A DNA stretch of 64,000 bases, taken from positions 85,160 through 149,159 of the forward strand of contig NZ_LQZT01000004.1 in assembly GCF_001703635.1 (NCBI RefSeq), written 5' to 3'. This DNA comes from Parahoeflea olei (lineage in GTDB: Bacteria; Pseudomonadota; Alphaproteobacteria; Rhizobiales; Rhizobiaceae). Made by a program: the position numbers and the translations under genes. Shown piece by piece: positions 30,413 through 38,280 of the stretch (its first letter is position 1; the number at the start of each line of letters is the position of its first letter). Under the pieces are notes generated by a model, which was given only the letters and a program-made list of their open reading frames with translations, searched no databases and had not been told where the DNA came from.

Positions 30413-31224
30413 TCCTCAGTCTCCCCGTGATCGCGCAGCGCGTCGCCCTCGTCCGGCTGTCGTGTGCGATCAAACTTCTCAAATGAGGCGAAAAGACCGC
30501 GCAGCAGATTGATTTCCGCGGTCGAGAATCCGGGCCGGGTCAGCACCGCACGCAGATTGTCGACGGTCTTCATGCGCTTGGTTTCGGAGCGGAAATAGCC
30601 GCGGGCATCGAGCCCGCGCTCGATCTGGCCGAACAGCCCGTGCAGGTCGGCCTTGGGGGCTGGCGTGACCTCGGGCCTCGCGAAGGCGGTCTGGTGCGGA
30701 TCGGCGAGCCCCGATTTCATCCATTCATAGGACATCAGCAGCACCGCCTGGGCGATGTTGAGCGAGGCATAGGCGGGATTGACGGGAAAGGTGACGATCG
30801 CGTCGGCAAGTCCGACCTCCCAGTTGCGCAGGCCGATGCGCTCGCGCCCGAACAGGAGGCCGGTCTTTTCGCCCGCATTTTCGCGGCCGCGCAGGGCTTC
30901 GCCGGCTTCGACCGGCCCCACCACCGGCTTGTGCCCGTCGCGCGGCCGCGCCGTGGTGGCATAGACGAAATTGAGATCCTCGAGCGCCTGTTCGAGGGTC
31001 TCGAACACCACCGCGCCCTCGATCACATGGTCGGCGCGCGAGGCGGCGCTGACCGCCTTGTCGTTGGGCCAGCCGTCGCGCGGATTGACGATCCTGAGAT
31101 TCGACAGCCCGAAATTGGCCATGGCGCGCGCCACCATGCCGATGTTCTCGCCAAGCTGCGGCTCCACCAGCACGATGGCCGGCCCGCCGGTGATCAGTTC
31201 CCGGTTTCTGTCGGTTCCCGCCAT
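30409..31224 (-). CDS. trmJ: TrmJ-type tRNA 2'-O-methyltransferase (SPOUT)
   Basis: A SPOUT-class RNA methyltransferase of 271 residues, like TrmJ, which methylates the ribose of tRNA position 32. The N-terminal [22 protein letters not shown] and the knot region [10 protein letters not shown]...[16 protein letters not shown] are diagnostic. A C-terminal dimerisation helix follows. Its ATG lies immediately after the stop codon of the GNAT gene (TAG then ATG), and it overlaps murI downstream. Confidence 0.9.
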   Translation of the reverse strand: MAGTDRNRELITGGPAIVLVEPQLGENIGMVARAMANFGLSNLRIVNPRDGWPNDKAVSAASRADHVIEGAVVFETLEQALEDLNFVYATTARPRDGHKPVVGPVEAGEALRGRENAGEKTGLLFGRERIGLRNWEVGLADAIVTFPVNPAYASLNIAQAVLLMSYEWMKSGLADPHQTAFARPEVTPAPKADLHGLFGQIERGLDARGYFRSETKRMKTVDNLRAVLTRPGFSTAEINLLRGLFASFEKFDRTRQPDEGDALRDHGETEE

Positions 31225-31788
31225 CTAAGCTTCTTCCCGGTCCTGTTCCGCCCATTCGCGCGCAAGCAGGGCATAATAATATTCCTGGTCCCACTCGCCC
31301 TTGAACAGCGCATGCTCGCGAAAATGCGCCTCGCGGCGCATGCCGAGCCGTTCCATCAGCCGCCAGGAGGCAGCATTGCGCGCATCGCAACGGCCGAAGA
31401 TGCGGTGCAGCCCGCACGGGCCGAAGCCGAAGCCGAGCACCGCGCGCGCAGCCTCGGTGGCATAGCCCTGCCCGCCGAAGCCCGGATGGAAGGTGAAGCC
31501 GATCTCGCCCTGGCGCGCCTCCCTGTCCCGGAAAAACAACACCATGTCGCCGATCAGGGTTCCGTCCTGCTTGAGCGTAACGGCAAACACGGCGCAGTCC
31601 TCGCCCTGCGCTGCCATGTGCTGACGCACCCAGTCGTCCACTTCCGTGGCCACCTCCTCGCGCGTGCGCGGCTCCCAGAACTGGAACCGCGCCACCGCGT
31701 CGAGCCGGTGGTAGGCATGAACGGCGTCGACATCGGCGGAAGAAAACGGGCGCAGCCGCAGCCGGGCTGTGTCGAGGAAATCTGTCAT
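31225..31788 (-). CDS. RimJ/RimL-like GNAT acetyltransferase
   Basis: A 187-residue N-acetyltransferase. It has RLRLRPFSSADVDAV at the start, the acetyl-CoA loop FGGQGYATEAARAVLGFGF (motif A), and the NAASWRLMERLGMRREA end, all typical of the RimJ/RimL subgroup. Substrate may be a protein N-terminus, an antibiotic or a small molecule. An ATG three codons upstream is an alternative start. It lies between the ketoacyl synthase and TrmJ genes in one minus-strand run. Confidence 0.85.
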   Translation of the reverse strand: MTDFLDTARLRLRPFSSADVDAVHAYHRLDAVARFQFWEPRTREEVATEVDDWVRQHMAAQGEDCAVFAVTLKQDGTLIGDMVLFFRDREARQGEIGFTFHPGFGGQGYATEAARAVLGFGFGPCGLHRIFGRCDARNAASWRLMERLGMRREAHFREHALFKGEWDQEYYYALLAREWAEQDREEA

Positions 31789-31853
31789 GGCGGCCATCCG
31801 GTGGTCAGGGGCGACAGCACTACTGCCGCATCGGCCGACAATCAAGGTTCGCG

Positions 31854-33125
31854 CTAGGACACTGCGCTGAACACCAGCGAGGCATTCACCCCGCCGAAAC
31901 CGAAGGCATTGGACAGGACATGGGTGAGCTTCTTGCGTCGCGGCACCTTCGGAACCAGGTCGAAGCGGGCGGCCGCCTCGTCGGGGTGATCGAGATTGAT
32001 CGTCGCCGGAATGATCCCTTCGCGCAGTGCCATGATGGAAAACACCGCTTCGATGGCGCCGGCCGCGCCGAGCAGATGCCCAGTCGAGGATTTCGTCGCC
32101 GACATCGGCAAGTCCTGCCCCCGTCCCGCGAAGACATGGCCGATGGCGGCAATCTCGGCCGCATCGCCGACCCCGGTCGAGGTCGAGTGGGCGTTGATGT
32201 AGTCGATCTCGCCGGGCGCGAGACCGGCCATGGCCAGCGCGCTGCGCATCGCCTTCTGGGCGCCGATGCCGTCCGGGTGGCCGGCGGTCAGATGGTAGGC
32301 GTCCGCCGACGTGCCGTAGCCCGACAGGATCGCCAGCGGTGTGGCGCCGCGCCCGCGGGCATGGCTCAGCCGCTCGATCACCAGCATCGCGGCGCCTTCC
32401 GACAGCACGAAGCCGGCGCGCGCCTGATCGAAGGGCCGCGAGGCTCGTGCGGGGTCGTCGTTGAAACTCGTGCACAGCGCCCGTGCGGCCGCGAAACCGC
32501 CGATCGAAATCGGATCGACCGAACCTTCGGCCCCGCCGCAGACCACCACCTCCGCCTCGCCGGTGCGGATCAGCCGCATGCCATCCCCGATCGCCTGTGC
32601 CGACGCCGCGCAGGCGGTGACCGGCGCCCCGATCGGGCCGGTGAACCCCTCGCGGATGGAGATCCACCCGGCCGCCAGGTTCGCAAGGAACGCCGGCACG
32701 GTAAAGGGCGACAGCCGCCCGGGCCCGCGCTCCTGGATCGTCGTCGCCGTCTGCGCCATCAGCGGGGAGCCGCCAACGCCAGTGCCGACGATGGTGGCGG
32801 TCGCGTCACGCTCGGCGGCGCTTTCCGGCTTCCAGCCTGCCTGCGCCAGGGCCTGCGTCGCCGCCGCGATCCCGTACTGGATGAACCAGTCCATCTTCTT
32901 GATGTCCTTGGCCTCGATCCAGTCGCGCGGATCGAACCCGTCCGGATCATCGGCCTTTGAGGGAACCAGCCCGGCGATGGTGCTGGCAAAGGCGCTGACA
33001 TCGAAGCGGGTATTGGCCACCACGCCGCTCCTGCCGGCAATCAGCCGCGTCCAGGCCGTCTCCACGCCAACGCCCAGGGGGCTGACGACGCCCATTCCCG
33101 TCACCACGATCGGATCCAGATTCAT
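31854..33125 (-). CDS. 3-Oxoacyl-ACP synthase, FabF-type
   Basis: A condensing enzyme of 423 residues with the KAS II catalytic triad Cys172 (TACAAS), His313 (NAHSTST) and His350 (SSTGHLLG). It extends acyl-ACP with malonyl-ACP. It is not in the usual fabD-fabG-acpP-fabF cluster and lies directly downstream of a MarR-family gene, so it is probably an accessory FabF rather than the housekeeping one; homologues in some rhizobia make specialised fatty acids. The upstream gap carries a palindromic operator repeat. Confidence 0.9.
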   Translation of the reverse strand: MNLDPIVVTGMGVVSPLGVGVETAWTRLIAGRSGVVANTRFDVSAFASTIAGLVPSKADDPDGFDPRDWIEAKDIKKMDWFIQYGIAAATQALAQAGWKPESAAERDATATIVGTGVGGSPLMAQTATTIQERGPGRLSPFTVPAFLANLAAGWISIREGFTGPIGAPVTACAASAQAIGDGMRLIRTGEAEVVVCGGAEGSVDPISIGGFAAARALCTSFNDDPARASRPFDQARAGFVLSEGAAMLVIERLSHARGRGATPLAILSGYGTSADAYHLTAGHPDGIGAQKAMRSALAMAGLAPGEIDYINAHSTSTGVGDAAEIAAIGHVFAGRGQDLPMSATKSSTGHLLGAAGAIEAVFSIMALREGIIPATINLDHPDEAAARFDLVPKVPRRKKLTHVLSNAFGFGGVNASLVFSAVS

Positions 33126-33147
33126 TTGATTTGCCTTCTGTTGCTAT

Positions 33148-33166
33148 TACACGGGTGTATCTACAC
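33148..33166. promoter_or_regulatory. Triple half-site operator upstream of the ketoacyl synthase
   Basis: TACAC, two bases, GTGTA, two bases, TACAC: three alternating half-sites that make two overlapping perfect palindromes. The right-hand one, GTGTATCTACAC (33155-33166), is identical to the site at the MarR promoter. It lies 23-41 bases before the ketoacyl synthase ATG. Confidence 0.65.
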
Positions 33167-33201
33167 TATGCATGTTGAAAAAAGGCCGGAAGAACGCGAT
33201 G

Positions 33202-33618
33202 TCAGCCGGCCGTCAGGGTCTTGAGAGCCGACAGCAGATGGTCGGATTGCAAGGGTTCGAGCAGTCCCCTCACTTCGGCCTGCGCCGCCTGCCAATGCGG
33301 CACAAGTTCGTCGGCCAGGCGCTCGCCTTCCGGCGTCAGCCGGAACCTGCGGCCGTTGCCCTTCTCCGCCGGCGCCGCCAGGACCAGCCCCTTGCGCTCA
33401 AGCAGGTCGAGATTGCGAATCAGGGTCGTCCGGTCCATCGCGATGCGCTCGGCCATGTGGCTCACCGGTTCATCGCGTCCCTGCCGCAGCACCATCAGGA
33501 CCGAGAACTGCACCACGGACACGCCAAAACGCTGCAACCGCGCATCGTATCGGCGGGTCATGGCCCGCGCGGCCATCACCGTGTTGAGCAACACGCAGTC
33601 GGAAAAGTCATATGCCAT
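33202..33618 (-). CDS. MarR-family transcriptional regulator
   Basis: A 138-residue winged-helix regulator with the MarR pattern: VLMVLRQGRDEPVSHMAERIAMDRTTLIRNLDLLERKGLV as recognition helices and a GRRFRLTPEGERLADEL wing and exit helix. MarR proteins bind short palindromes as dimers and release DNA on binding small, often lipophilic ligands. An identical 12-bp palindrome lies upstream of this gene and of the downstream ketoacyl synthase gene, which suggests autoregulation and control of the synthase. The message may be leaderless because the predicted -10 is only six bases from the ATG. Confidence 0.88.
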   Translation of the reverse strand: MAYDFSDCVLLNTVMAARAMTRRYDARLQRFGVSVVQFSVLMVLRQGRDEPVSHMAERIAMDRTTLIRNLDLLERKGLVLAAPAEKGNGRRFRLTPEGERLADELVPHWQAAQAEVRGLLEPLQSDHLLSALKTLTAG

Positions 33619-33624
33619 TCGCGC

Positions 33625-33652
33625 ACCCTACCGTGTATCTACACCTTGTCAA
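33625..33652 (-). promoter_or_regulatory. MarR promoter with palindromic operator between -35 and -10
   Basis: On the minus strand TTGACA (33652-33647) and TAGGGT (33630-33625) are 16 bases apart. The spacer contains the perfect palindrome GTGTAGATACAC (33633-33644 on either strand). A repressor there would block RNA polymerase. The -10 is weak, but the -35 is a perfect consensus. Confidence 0.65.
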
Positions 33653-33851
33653 CCACACGCCAGCGCCCAAGCCCCTGCGCCGGGGCCCGCCTGCCCGGTC
33701 TTGCCTCCGCAGATCGCGACTACCCACAGGCCGCTCCCGTGGCCGCGCGTGCGTGTTGTGCGCCCGCGTGGCTTTTGTTAAGAGAGGCGCAAATTCAACG
33801 GACGGCTTCGCGCCTCCCCCCACGACAACGCTCTCAAAAGGTCGATAAAGT

Positions 33852-35063
33852 ATGGCGAAGATCAAAGTTGCAAATCCGGTTGTGGATCTCGATGGCGACG
33901 AGATGACCCGGATCATCTGGCAGTTCATCAAGGAAAAGCTGATTCTGCCCTACCTCGATCTGCCCATCGACTACTACGACCTTTCGGTGCAGTACCGCGA
34001 CGAGACCGACGACCAGGTCACCGTCGACGCGGCCAACGCCATCAAGAAGCACGGCGTCGGCATCAAGTGCGCGACCATCACCCCCGATGAAGCCCGCGTC
34101 GAGGAATTCGGGCTGAAGAAGATGTGGCGGTCGCCCAACGGCACCATCCGCAACATCCTCGGCGGCGTGATCTTCCGCGAGCCGATCATCATGAAGAACG
34201 TGCCGCGCCTGGTGCCGGGCTGGACCAAGCCGATCATCGTCGGCCGTCACGCCTTCGGCGACCAGTACCGCGCCACCGACTTCAAGTTCCCCGGCAAGGG
34301 CAAGCTCTCGATCAAGTTCGTGGGCGAAGATGGTGAGACCATCGAGCACGACGTGTTCGACGCTCCTTCGGCCGGCGTCGCCATGGCGATGTACAACCTC
34401 GACGATTCGATCCGCGATTTCGCCCGCGCTTCGTTGAATTACGCGCTGATGCGCGGCGTGCCCTGCTACCTGTCGACCAAGAACACCATCCTCAAGGCCT
34501 ATGACGGCCGCTTCAAGGACCTGTTCGAGGAAGTCTACGAGGCGGAGTTCAAGGAGCAGTATGCCGAGGCCAAGATCTGGTACGAACACCGCCTGATCGA
34601 CGACATGGTCGCCTCTGCGCTGAAATGGTCCGGCGGCTATGTCTGGGCCTGCAAGAACTACGACGGCGACGTCCAGTCCGACATCGTCGCGCAGGGCTTC
34701 GGCTCGCTCGGCCTGATGACCTCGGTGCTGATGACGCCGGACGGCAAGACCGTGGAAGCCGAAGCCGCCCACGGCACGGTGACCCGTCACTACCGCCAGC
34801 ACCAGAAGGGCGAGGAAACCTCGACCAACTCGATCGCCTCGATCTTCGCCTGGACCCGCGGTCTCGCCCACCGCGCCAAGCTCGACGACAATGCCGAGCT
34901 CGCAACCTTCGCCGAAACGCTGGAGCGGGTCTGCGTGCAGACCGTCGAATCGGGCTTCATGACCAAGGACCTGGCGTTGCTGATCGGCCCCGACCAGCCC
35001 TGGCTGTCGACCACCGGCTTCCTCGACAAGATCGACGAGAACCTGCAGAAGGCCATGGGCTGA
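33852..35063 (+). CDS. icd: NADP-dependent isocitrate dehydrogenase
   Basis: TCA-cycle enzyme, oxidatively decarboxylating isocitrate to 2-oxoglutarate. The 403-residue protein belongs to the eukaryotic-like homodimeric class common in rhizobia. It has [16 protein letters not shown], the substrate loop [10 protein letters not shown], the [13 protein letters not shown] block and [27 protein letters not shown]. It starts a tight four-gene run: the following gene begins three bases after its stop. Confidence 0.97.
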   Translation: MAKIKVANPVVDLDGDEMTRIIWQFIKEKLILPYLDLPIDYYDLSVQYRDETDDQVTVDAANAIKKHGVGIKCATITPDEARVEEFGLKKMWRSPNGTIRNILGGVIFREPIIMKNVPRLVPGWTKPIIVGRHAFGDQYRATDFKFPGKGKLSIKFVGEDGETIEHDVFDAPSAGVAMAMYNLDDSIRDFARASLNYALMRGVPCYLSTKNTILKAYDGRFKDLFEEVYEAEFKEQYAEAKIWYEHRLIDDMVASALKWSGGYVWACKNYDGDVQSDIVAQGFGSLGLMTSVLMTPDGKTVEAEAAHGTVTRHYRQHQKGEETSTNSIASIFAWTRGLAHRAKLDDNAELATFAETLERVCVQTVESGFMTKDLALLIGPDQPWLSTTGFLDKIDENLQKAMG

Positions 35064-35066
35064 CGC

Positions 35067-35483
35067 ATGGCCGCCGGCCCCGTCGCGACCCTCAAAAGGC
35101 TGTGGCGGTCCAACCGGTGGCTCACTCTCGGGTTCATCCTGACCATCACGCTGGCGCTGGTGTTTCTCATCCGCGCCAGCGTTTTTTTTGTCTATTGGCA
35201 GGCCCATGCCGACGAGCCGATCGAGGGCTGGATGACGGTGCGCTATGTCGCCAAGTCCTACCGGGTCGCTCCCGGGCTGGTCCATGACGCGATCGGCCTG
35301 CCGCCGACCGGCCCGGACCGCCGGCCGCTGATCAAGATCGCCGAGCAGCAGGGACGCAGCGTCGAGGCGCTGGCTGGAGAGATTCTGGCCGCGGTCGACC
35401 GGGTGCGGCGCAACCGTGGCCAGGCTCCCCCGCCCCATGAGCCGCAGCCCCCGTCGGAAACCCCGGCCCCCGCGCGACCATGA
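35067..35483 (+). CDS. Single-pass membrane protein downstream of icd
   Basis: A 138-residue protein with one N-terminal membrane helix (about residues 19-46) and a periplasmic domain (EGWMTVRYVAKSYRVAPGLVHDAIGL...) ending in a Pro-rich tail. I know similar conserved hypothetical proteins beside DedA genes but cannot name a function. It is coupled at both ends: three bases after icd, and a four-base overlap with the DedA gene, so it may act with that transporter-like protein. Confidence 0.7.
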   Translation: MAAGPVATLKRLWRSNRWLTLGFILTITLALVFLIRASVFFVYWQAHADEPIEGWMTVRYVAKSYRVAPGLVHDAIGLPPTGPDRRPLIKIAEQQGRSVEALAGEILAAVDRVRRNRGQAPPPHEPQPPSETPAPARP

Positions 35484-36112
35484 CAGAGCAGGTGCTGGAA
35501 CTGCTCACCGTCTACGGGCTGCCCGCCGCCGCCCTTGTCCTGGCGATCGGGCAGCTTGGCTTTCCCCTGCCCACGTCGCTGGCGCTCTTGATGCTCGGCG
35601 CGCTCGCCGCCAATGGCGACGCGGACATCGCGCAGGCCTTCCTCTGGGCGACCGCCGGCGTGCTGGCCGGAGACCAGTTGGGGTACCTGATCGGCTGGGC
35701 GATCGCCCGGTCGGCCGAGGACCGCAAGGGCGCGCTCGGGGCGCTGGCGCAGAAGGCGGCCGCCACAAGGCCCTTCATCGACCGCTGGGGCTCGTCGGGC
35801 GTGTTCCTGTCGCGCTGGCTGTTCACCGCGCTCGGCCCGGCCATCAATGTCGCCGCCGGCATCGCCCGGATGAACTGGAGCGTGTTCACGCTCTGGAGCG
35901 TCGCCGGCGAACTTCTGTGGGTGTCGATCTATATCGCCCTTGGCCACAGCTTCGGTTCGAACATCGAGACCCTTGGCGGGATCCTCGGCAACATGTCGAT
36001 GGCACTGGCGCTGCTCGCGCTTGCAGCCTGGCTCGGCTGGCTGCTGCTCAAAACCATCCGCAAGGCCAGGGCGCGCCACGACCCGACCGGAAAGGACGAC
36101 AGGAATGTCTGA
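35480..36112 (+). CDS. DedA-family membrane protein
   Basis: A 210-residue protein of the DedA (SNARE-associated/VTT) superfamily, which includes undecaprenyl-phosphate and lipid scramblases. It shows QLGFPLPTSLALLMLG, GDQLGYLIGWAIA and the typical GSSGVFLSRWLFTALGPAINVAAG segment, with hydrophobic helices throughout. The second gene after icd, it overlaps the membrane-protein gene by four bases and the GST gene by eight. Function here is inferred from family only. Confidence 0.85.
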   Translation: MTEQVLELLTVYGLPAAALVLAIGQLGFPLPTSLALLMLGALAANGDADIAQAFLWATAGVLAGDQLGYLIGWAIARSAEDRKGALGALAQKAAATRPFIDRWGSSGVFLSRWLFTALGPAINVAAGIARMNWSVFTLWSVAGELLWVSIYIALGHSFGSNIETLGGILGNMSMALALLALAAWLGWLLLKTIRKARARHDPTGKDDRNV

Positions 36113-36755
36113 TCCTCAGGCACCAGCCGACCCGGGCCTGCCGGTGCTGATTGGGGCGGATTACAGCGTCTATACGCGCATCTGCCGGCTGGCGCTTCGT
36201 TTGAAGGGCGTGCCCCACGCGTTCGAGCAGCTGGACGTGTTCGGCCCCGGCGGCGCGGACAAGGCGCGCGCGGCCGGCCAGCCTTTCGGGCGGATCCCGG
36301 TGTTGAGGCACGGTGCGCTGCGTCTCTACGAAACGCTGGCGATCACCCGCTATGTGGACGAGGCCTTCGATGGACCACCGCTGCAGCCGTCTTCGCCCCC
36401 CGATCGTGCACGCATGAACCAGATCGTTTCGATCGTCGATACGGGCGTCTATCCCGCGATCGTCTGGGGCCTCCACGTGCCCGTGTCGGAGGGCCGGGAG
36501 CCGGCCGCAGGAAGCATGGCCCGCGCGCAAACCGTGCTCGACGCGCTCGAGGCACTTGCGGGCGCGCCCTGGCTCATGGGCCCCAGGCCCACGCTCGCCG
36601 ACTGCTACCTCGCCGGCGCAATGGGCTACGTGCTCGAAAGTCCCGCGGCACCGGCCGTGACGCAAAGCTGCCCCCGGCTTGCGGCCTGGTGGTCCCATGC
36701 CGAGGCCCGGTTGCCGCTGACGAGAGAGGGGTATGGCGTCCATCCGGAGCGATGA
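36105..36755 (+). CDS. Glutathione S-transferase-family protein
   Basis: A 216-residue GST-fold protein: an N-terminal thioredoxin-like domain (YSVYTRICRLALRLKGV, GRIPVLRHGALRLYETLAITRYVDE) and a helical C-terminal domain (GPRPTLADCYLAGAM). The start at 36105 follows AGGACGACAGGA and overlaps the DedA gene by eight bases. It could be a detoxifying transferase or a structural GST homologue; substrate unknown. Last gene of the icd run. Confidence 0.85.
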   Translation: MSDPQAPADPGLPVLIGADYSVYTRICRLALRLKGVPHAFEQLDVFGPGGADKARAAGQPFGRIPVLRHGALRLYETLAITRYVDEAFDGPPLQPSSPPDRARMNQIVSIVDTGVYPAIVWGLHVPVSEGREPAAGSMARAQTVLDALEALAGAPWLMGPRPTLADCYLAGAMGYVLESPAAPAVTQSCPRLAAWWSHAEARLPLTREGYGVHPER

Positions 36756-36882
36756 GAAGTCTGGACTGTCCCACAACAAATTCCAGAAGAGCTCCGGATG
36801 GACGGCGTCAAGTATGGCGCAGGCGGCGGGCCGCGTCGAGGGCGCAACGGGCTTTCGCACGCCCCCGGCGCGGCCGGCCGGC

Positions 36883-37734
36883 TCAGGCCAGTTGCATGTG
36901 GATTTCCGTCATCAGGTCGGGCGGCGCCGTGTCGACCGGGCCGTTGAGGTAGCGTTCCACCGCAGGAGCCGGCCCCGCCGCCTCCCCGCTTTCCGCAAGC
37001 CACTGCCCGAACAGCCATTTGTAGGCCTTGCCGAGTTCGCCATAGGGCCCCTTGTGGGTGAGGACGGCATAGCGCCCGGCCGGCAGCACGCAGGTCTCAA
37101 GGCCATCGGGCGCGCTCGTGCCGGGCCTCAGCACCATCCCCGCGATCGAGCGCAACGCGTCGGGCGGGGTGATGTCGGGGTCGCAATAATAGGCCGCGGC
37201 CATGCCGGCGGACTTTTCCCAGCCGCCATTGACCGCAAGCATCGAGCCAAACCGGTCGAAGGTCGCGCCGATGTCGATATAGGGACCATTGTGGATCAGC
37301 CCGGCGATCGTGGTCTCCGGATGCTCTTCGATGCGGACGTCATACATGATGTCTGTCTCCTGCCATTCAGGATTGTCATAGCGCCGGTGACCGCCCTCGG
37401 CGCGGTAGCGAAGCGGCGACAGCCCGAAATCGCTTTTGAAGGCCTGGGTAAAGGCGCGGGCATTGGTGTAGCCCGAACGCCTGGCGATGGCCTCGACCGG
37501 ATCCGATCCGGTGGCGAGGTCCGCCGCAGCCCGGTGCAATCTCAGGCGCCTGACGGTCTGCCACACGGTTTCCCCGGTCAGGCCGCGATAGGTGCGGTGC
37601 CAGTGGAAGCGGGACAGACAGGCAATATCGGCAAGCTCGTCGAGATTGAGCGGCCCGTCGAGATGGGCGCGAATGTGGTCACGCACCCGCTCGAGCCGCT
37701 TGCGGTAATCCCTGATGCCTGCGCTGCCTGCCAT
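36883..37734 (-). CDS. AraC-family regulator with GyrI-like effector domain
   Basis: A 283-residue regulator of the Rob/SoxS-like arrangement. The N-terminal AraC HTH spans about 1-110 (ADIACLSRFHWHRTYRGLTGET, VEAIARRSGYTNARAFTQAFKSDFGLSPLRYR). The C-terminal GyrI-like ligand-binding domain covers about 130-283 (YDVRIEEHPETTIAGLIHNGPY...). Such proteins often respond to toxic small molecules. The start has a strong GGAGGG. It is divergent from the autotransporter gene, 546 bases away. Confidence 0.88.
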   Translation of the reverse strand: MAGSAGIRDYRKRLERVRDHIRAHLDGPLNLDELADIACLSRFHWHRTYRGLTGETVWQTVRRLRLHRAAADLATGSDPVEAIARRSGYTNARAFTQAFKSDFGLSPLRYRAEGGHRRYDNPEWQETDIMYDVRIEEHPETTIAGLIHNGPYIDIGATFDRFGSMLAVNGGWEKSAGMAAAYYCDPDITPPDALRSIAGMVLRPGTSAPDGLETCVLPAGRYAVLTHKGPYGELGKAYKWLFGQWLAESGEAAGPAPAVERYLNGPVDTAPPDLMTEIHMQLA

Positions 37735-38280
37735 GCCGGTCCCTCCGTCGGTCGACAGACGTAACAGCACATCCCGACCGCATAAATCTTGCTGAGTTGC
37801 GTGGCCGCGCCGGCGGCCGGATCCAGTCTATCTGCGCGCGTCTCGGAATGCAGGCCGTCAAGGCATCGCGCTGCCATCTCACAAATGAGGCCCCGGGCCG
37901 ATACCCTGGACACATGATCCCTCTCCCGCCCAGTCTGCGGCCGAATTCAGACAAAATCGCGAAGCCCGGCCCGACAAACGCGCGACTGGTACAAAATGCG
38001 GCCATTCCGGGACGAACGCGGCGTTAGCCGATATATCCCCGCGATTTTCCTTCACCTATAAAATTTCGCGGGAGAGGCGCCGTCATGCATGACCGGCCGG
38101 GACCGATCACGAACAAAAACCGTAATGATTTCAATCATCTTCAGTTTGAGATTCGGATCGCGGATCAACCGGAACCGACAGGGCAGCCATCCCGAGAGTT
38201 CGAGGAGAGCCGGACCGTTCGCAAGCGGCCTGTTGCTCCGAAACACCGATTTTTACAGTGCGACCATGCGGGGACCATCC
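37735..38280. other. Long intergenic region before the subtilisin autotransporter
   Basis: 546 bases, AT-richer from about 38040 (CACCTATAAAATTTCGCGGG). It lies between divergent genes and must carry two promoters. A candidate -10, TATAAA at 38058, is visible, but no matching -35 is convincing. No RNA gene or repeat seen. Confidence 0.5.
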
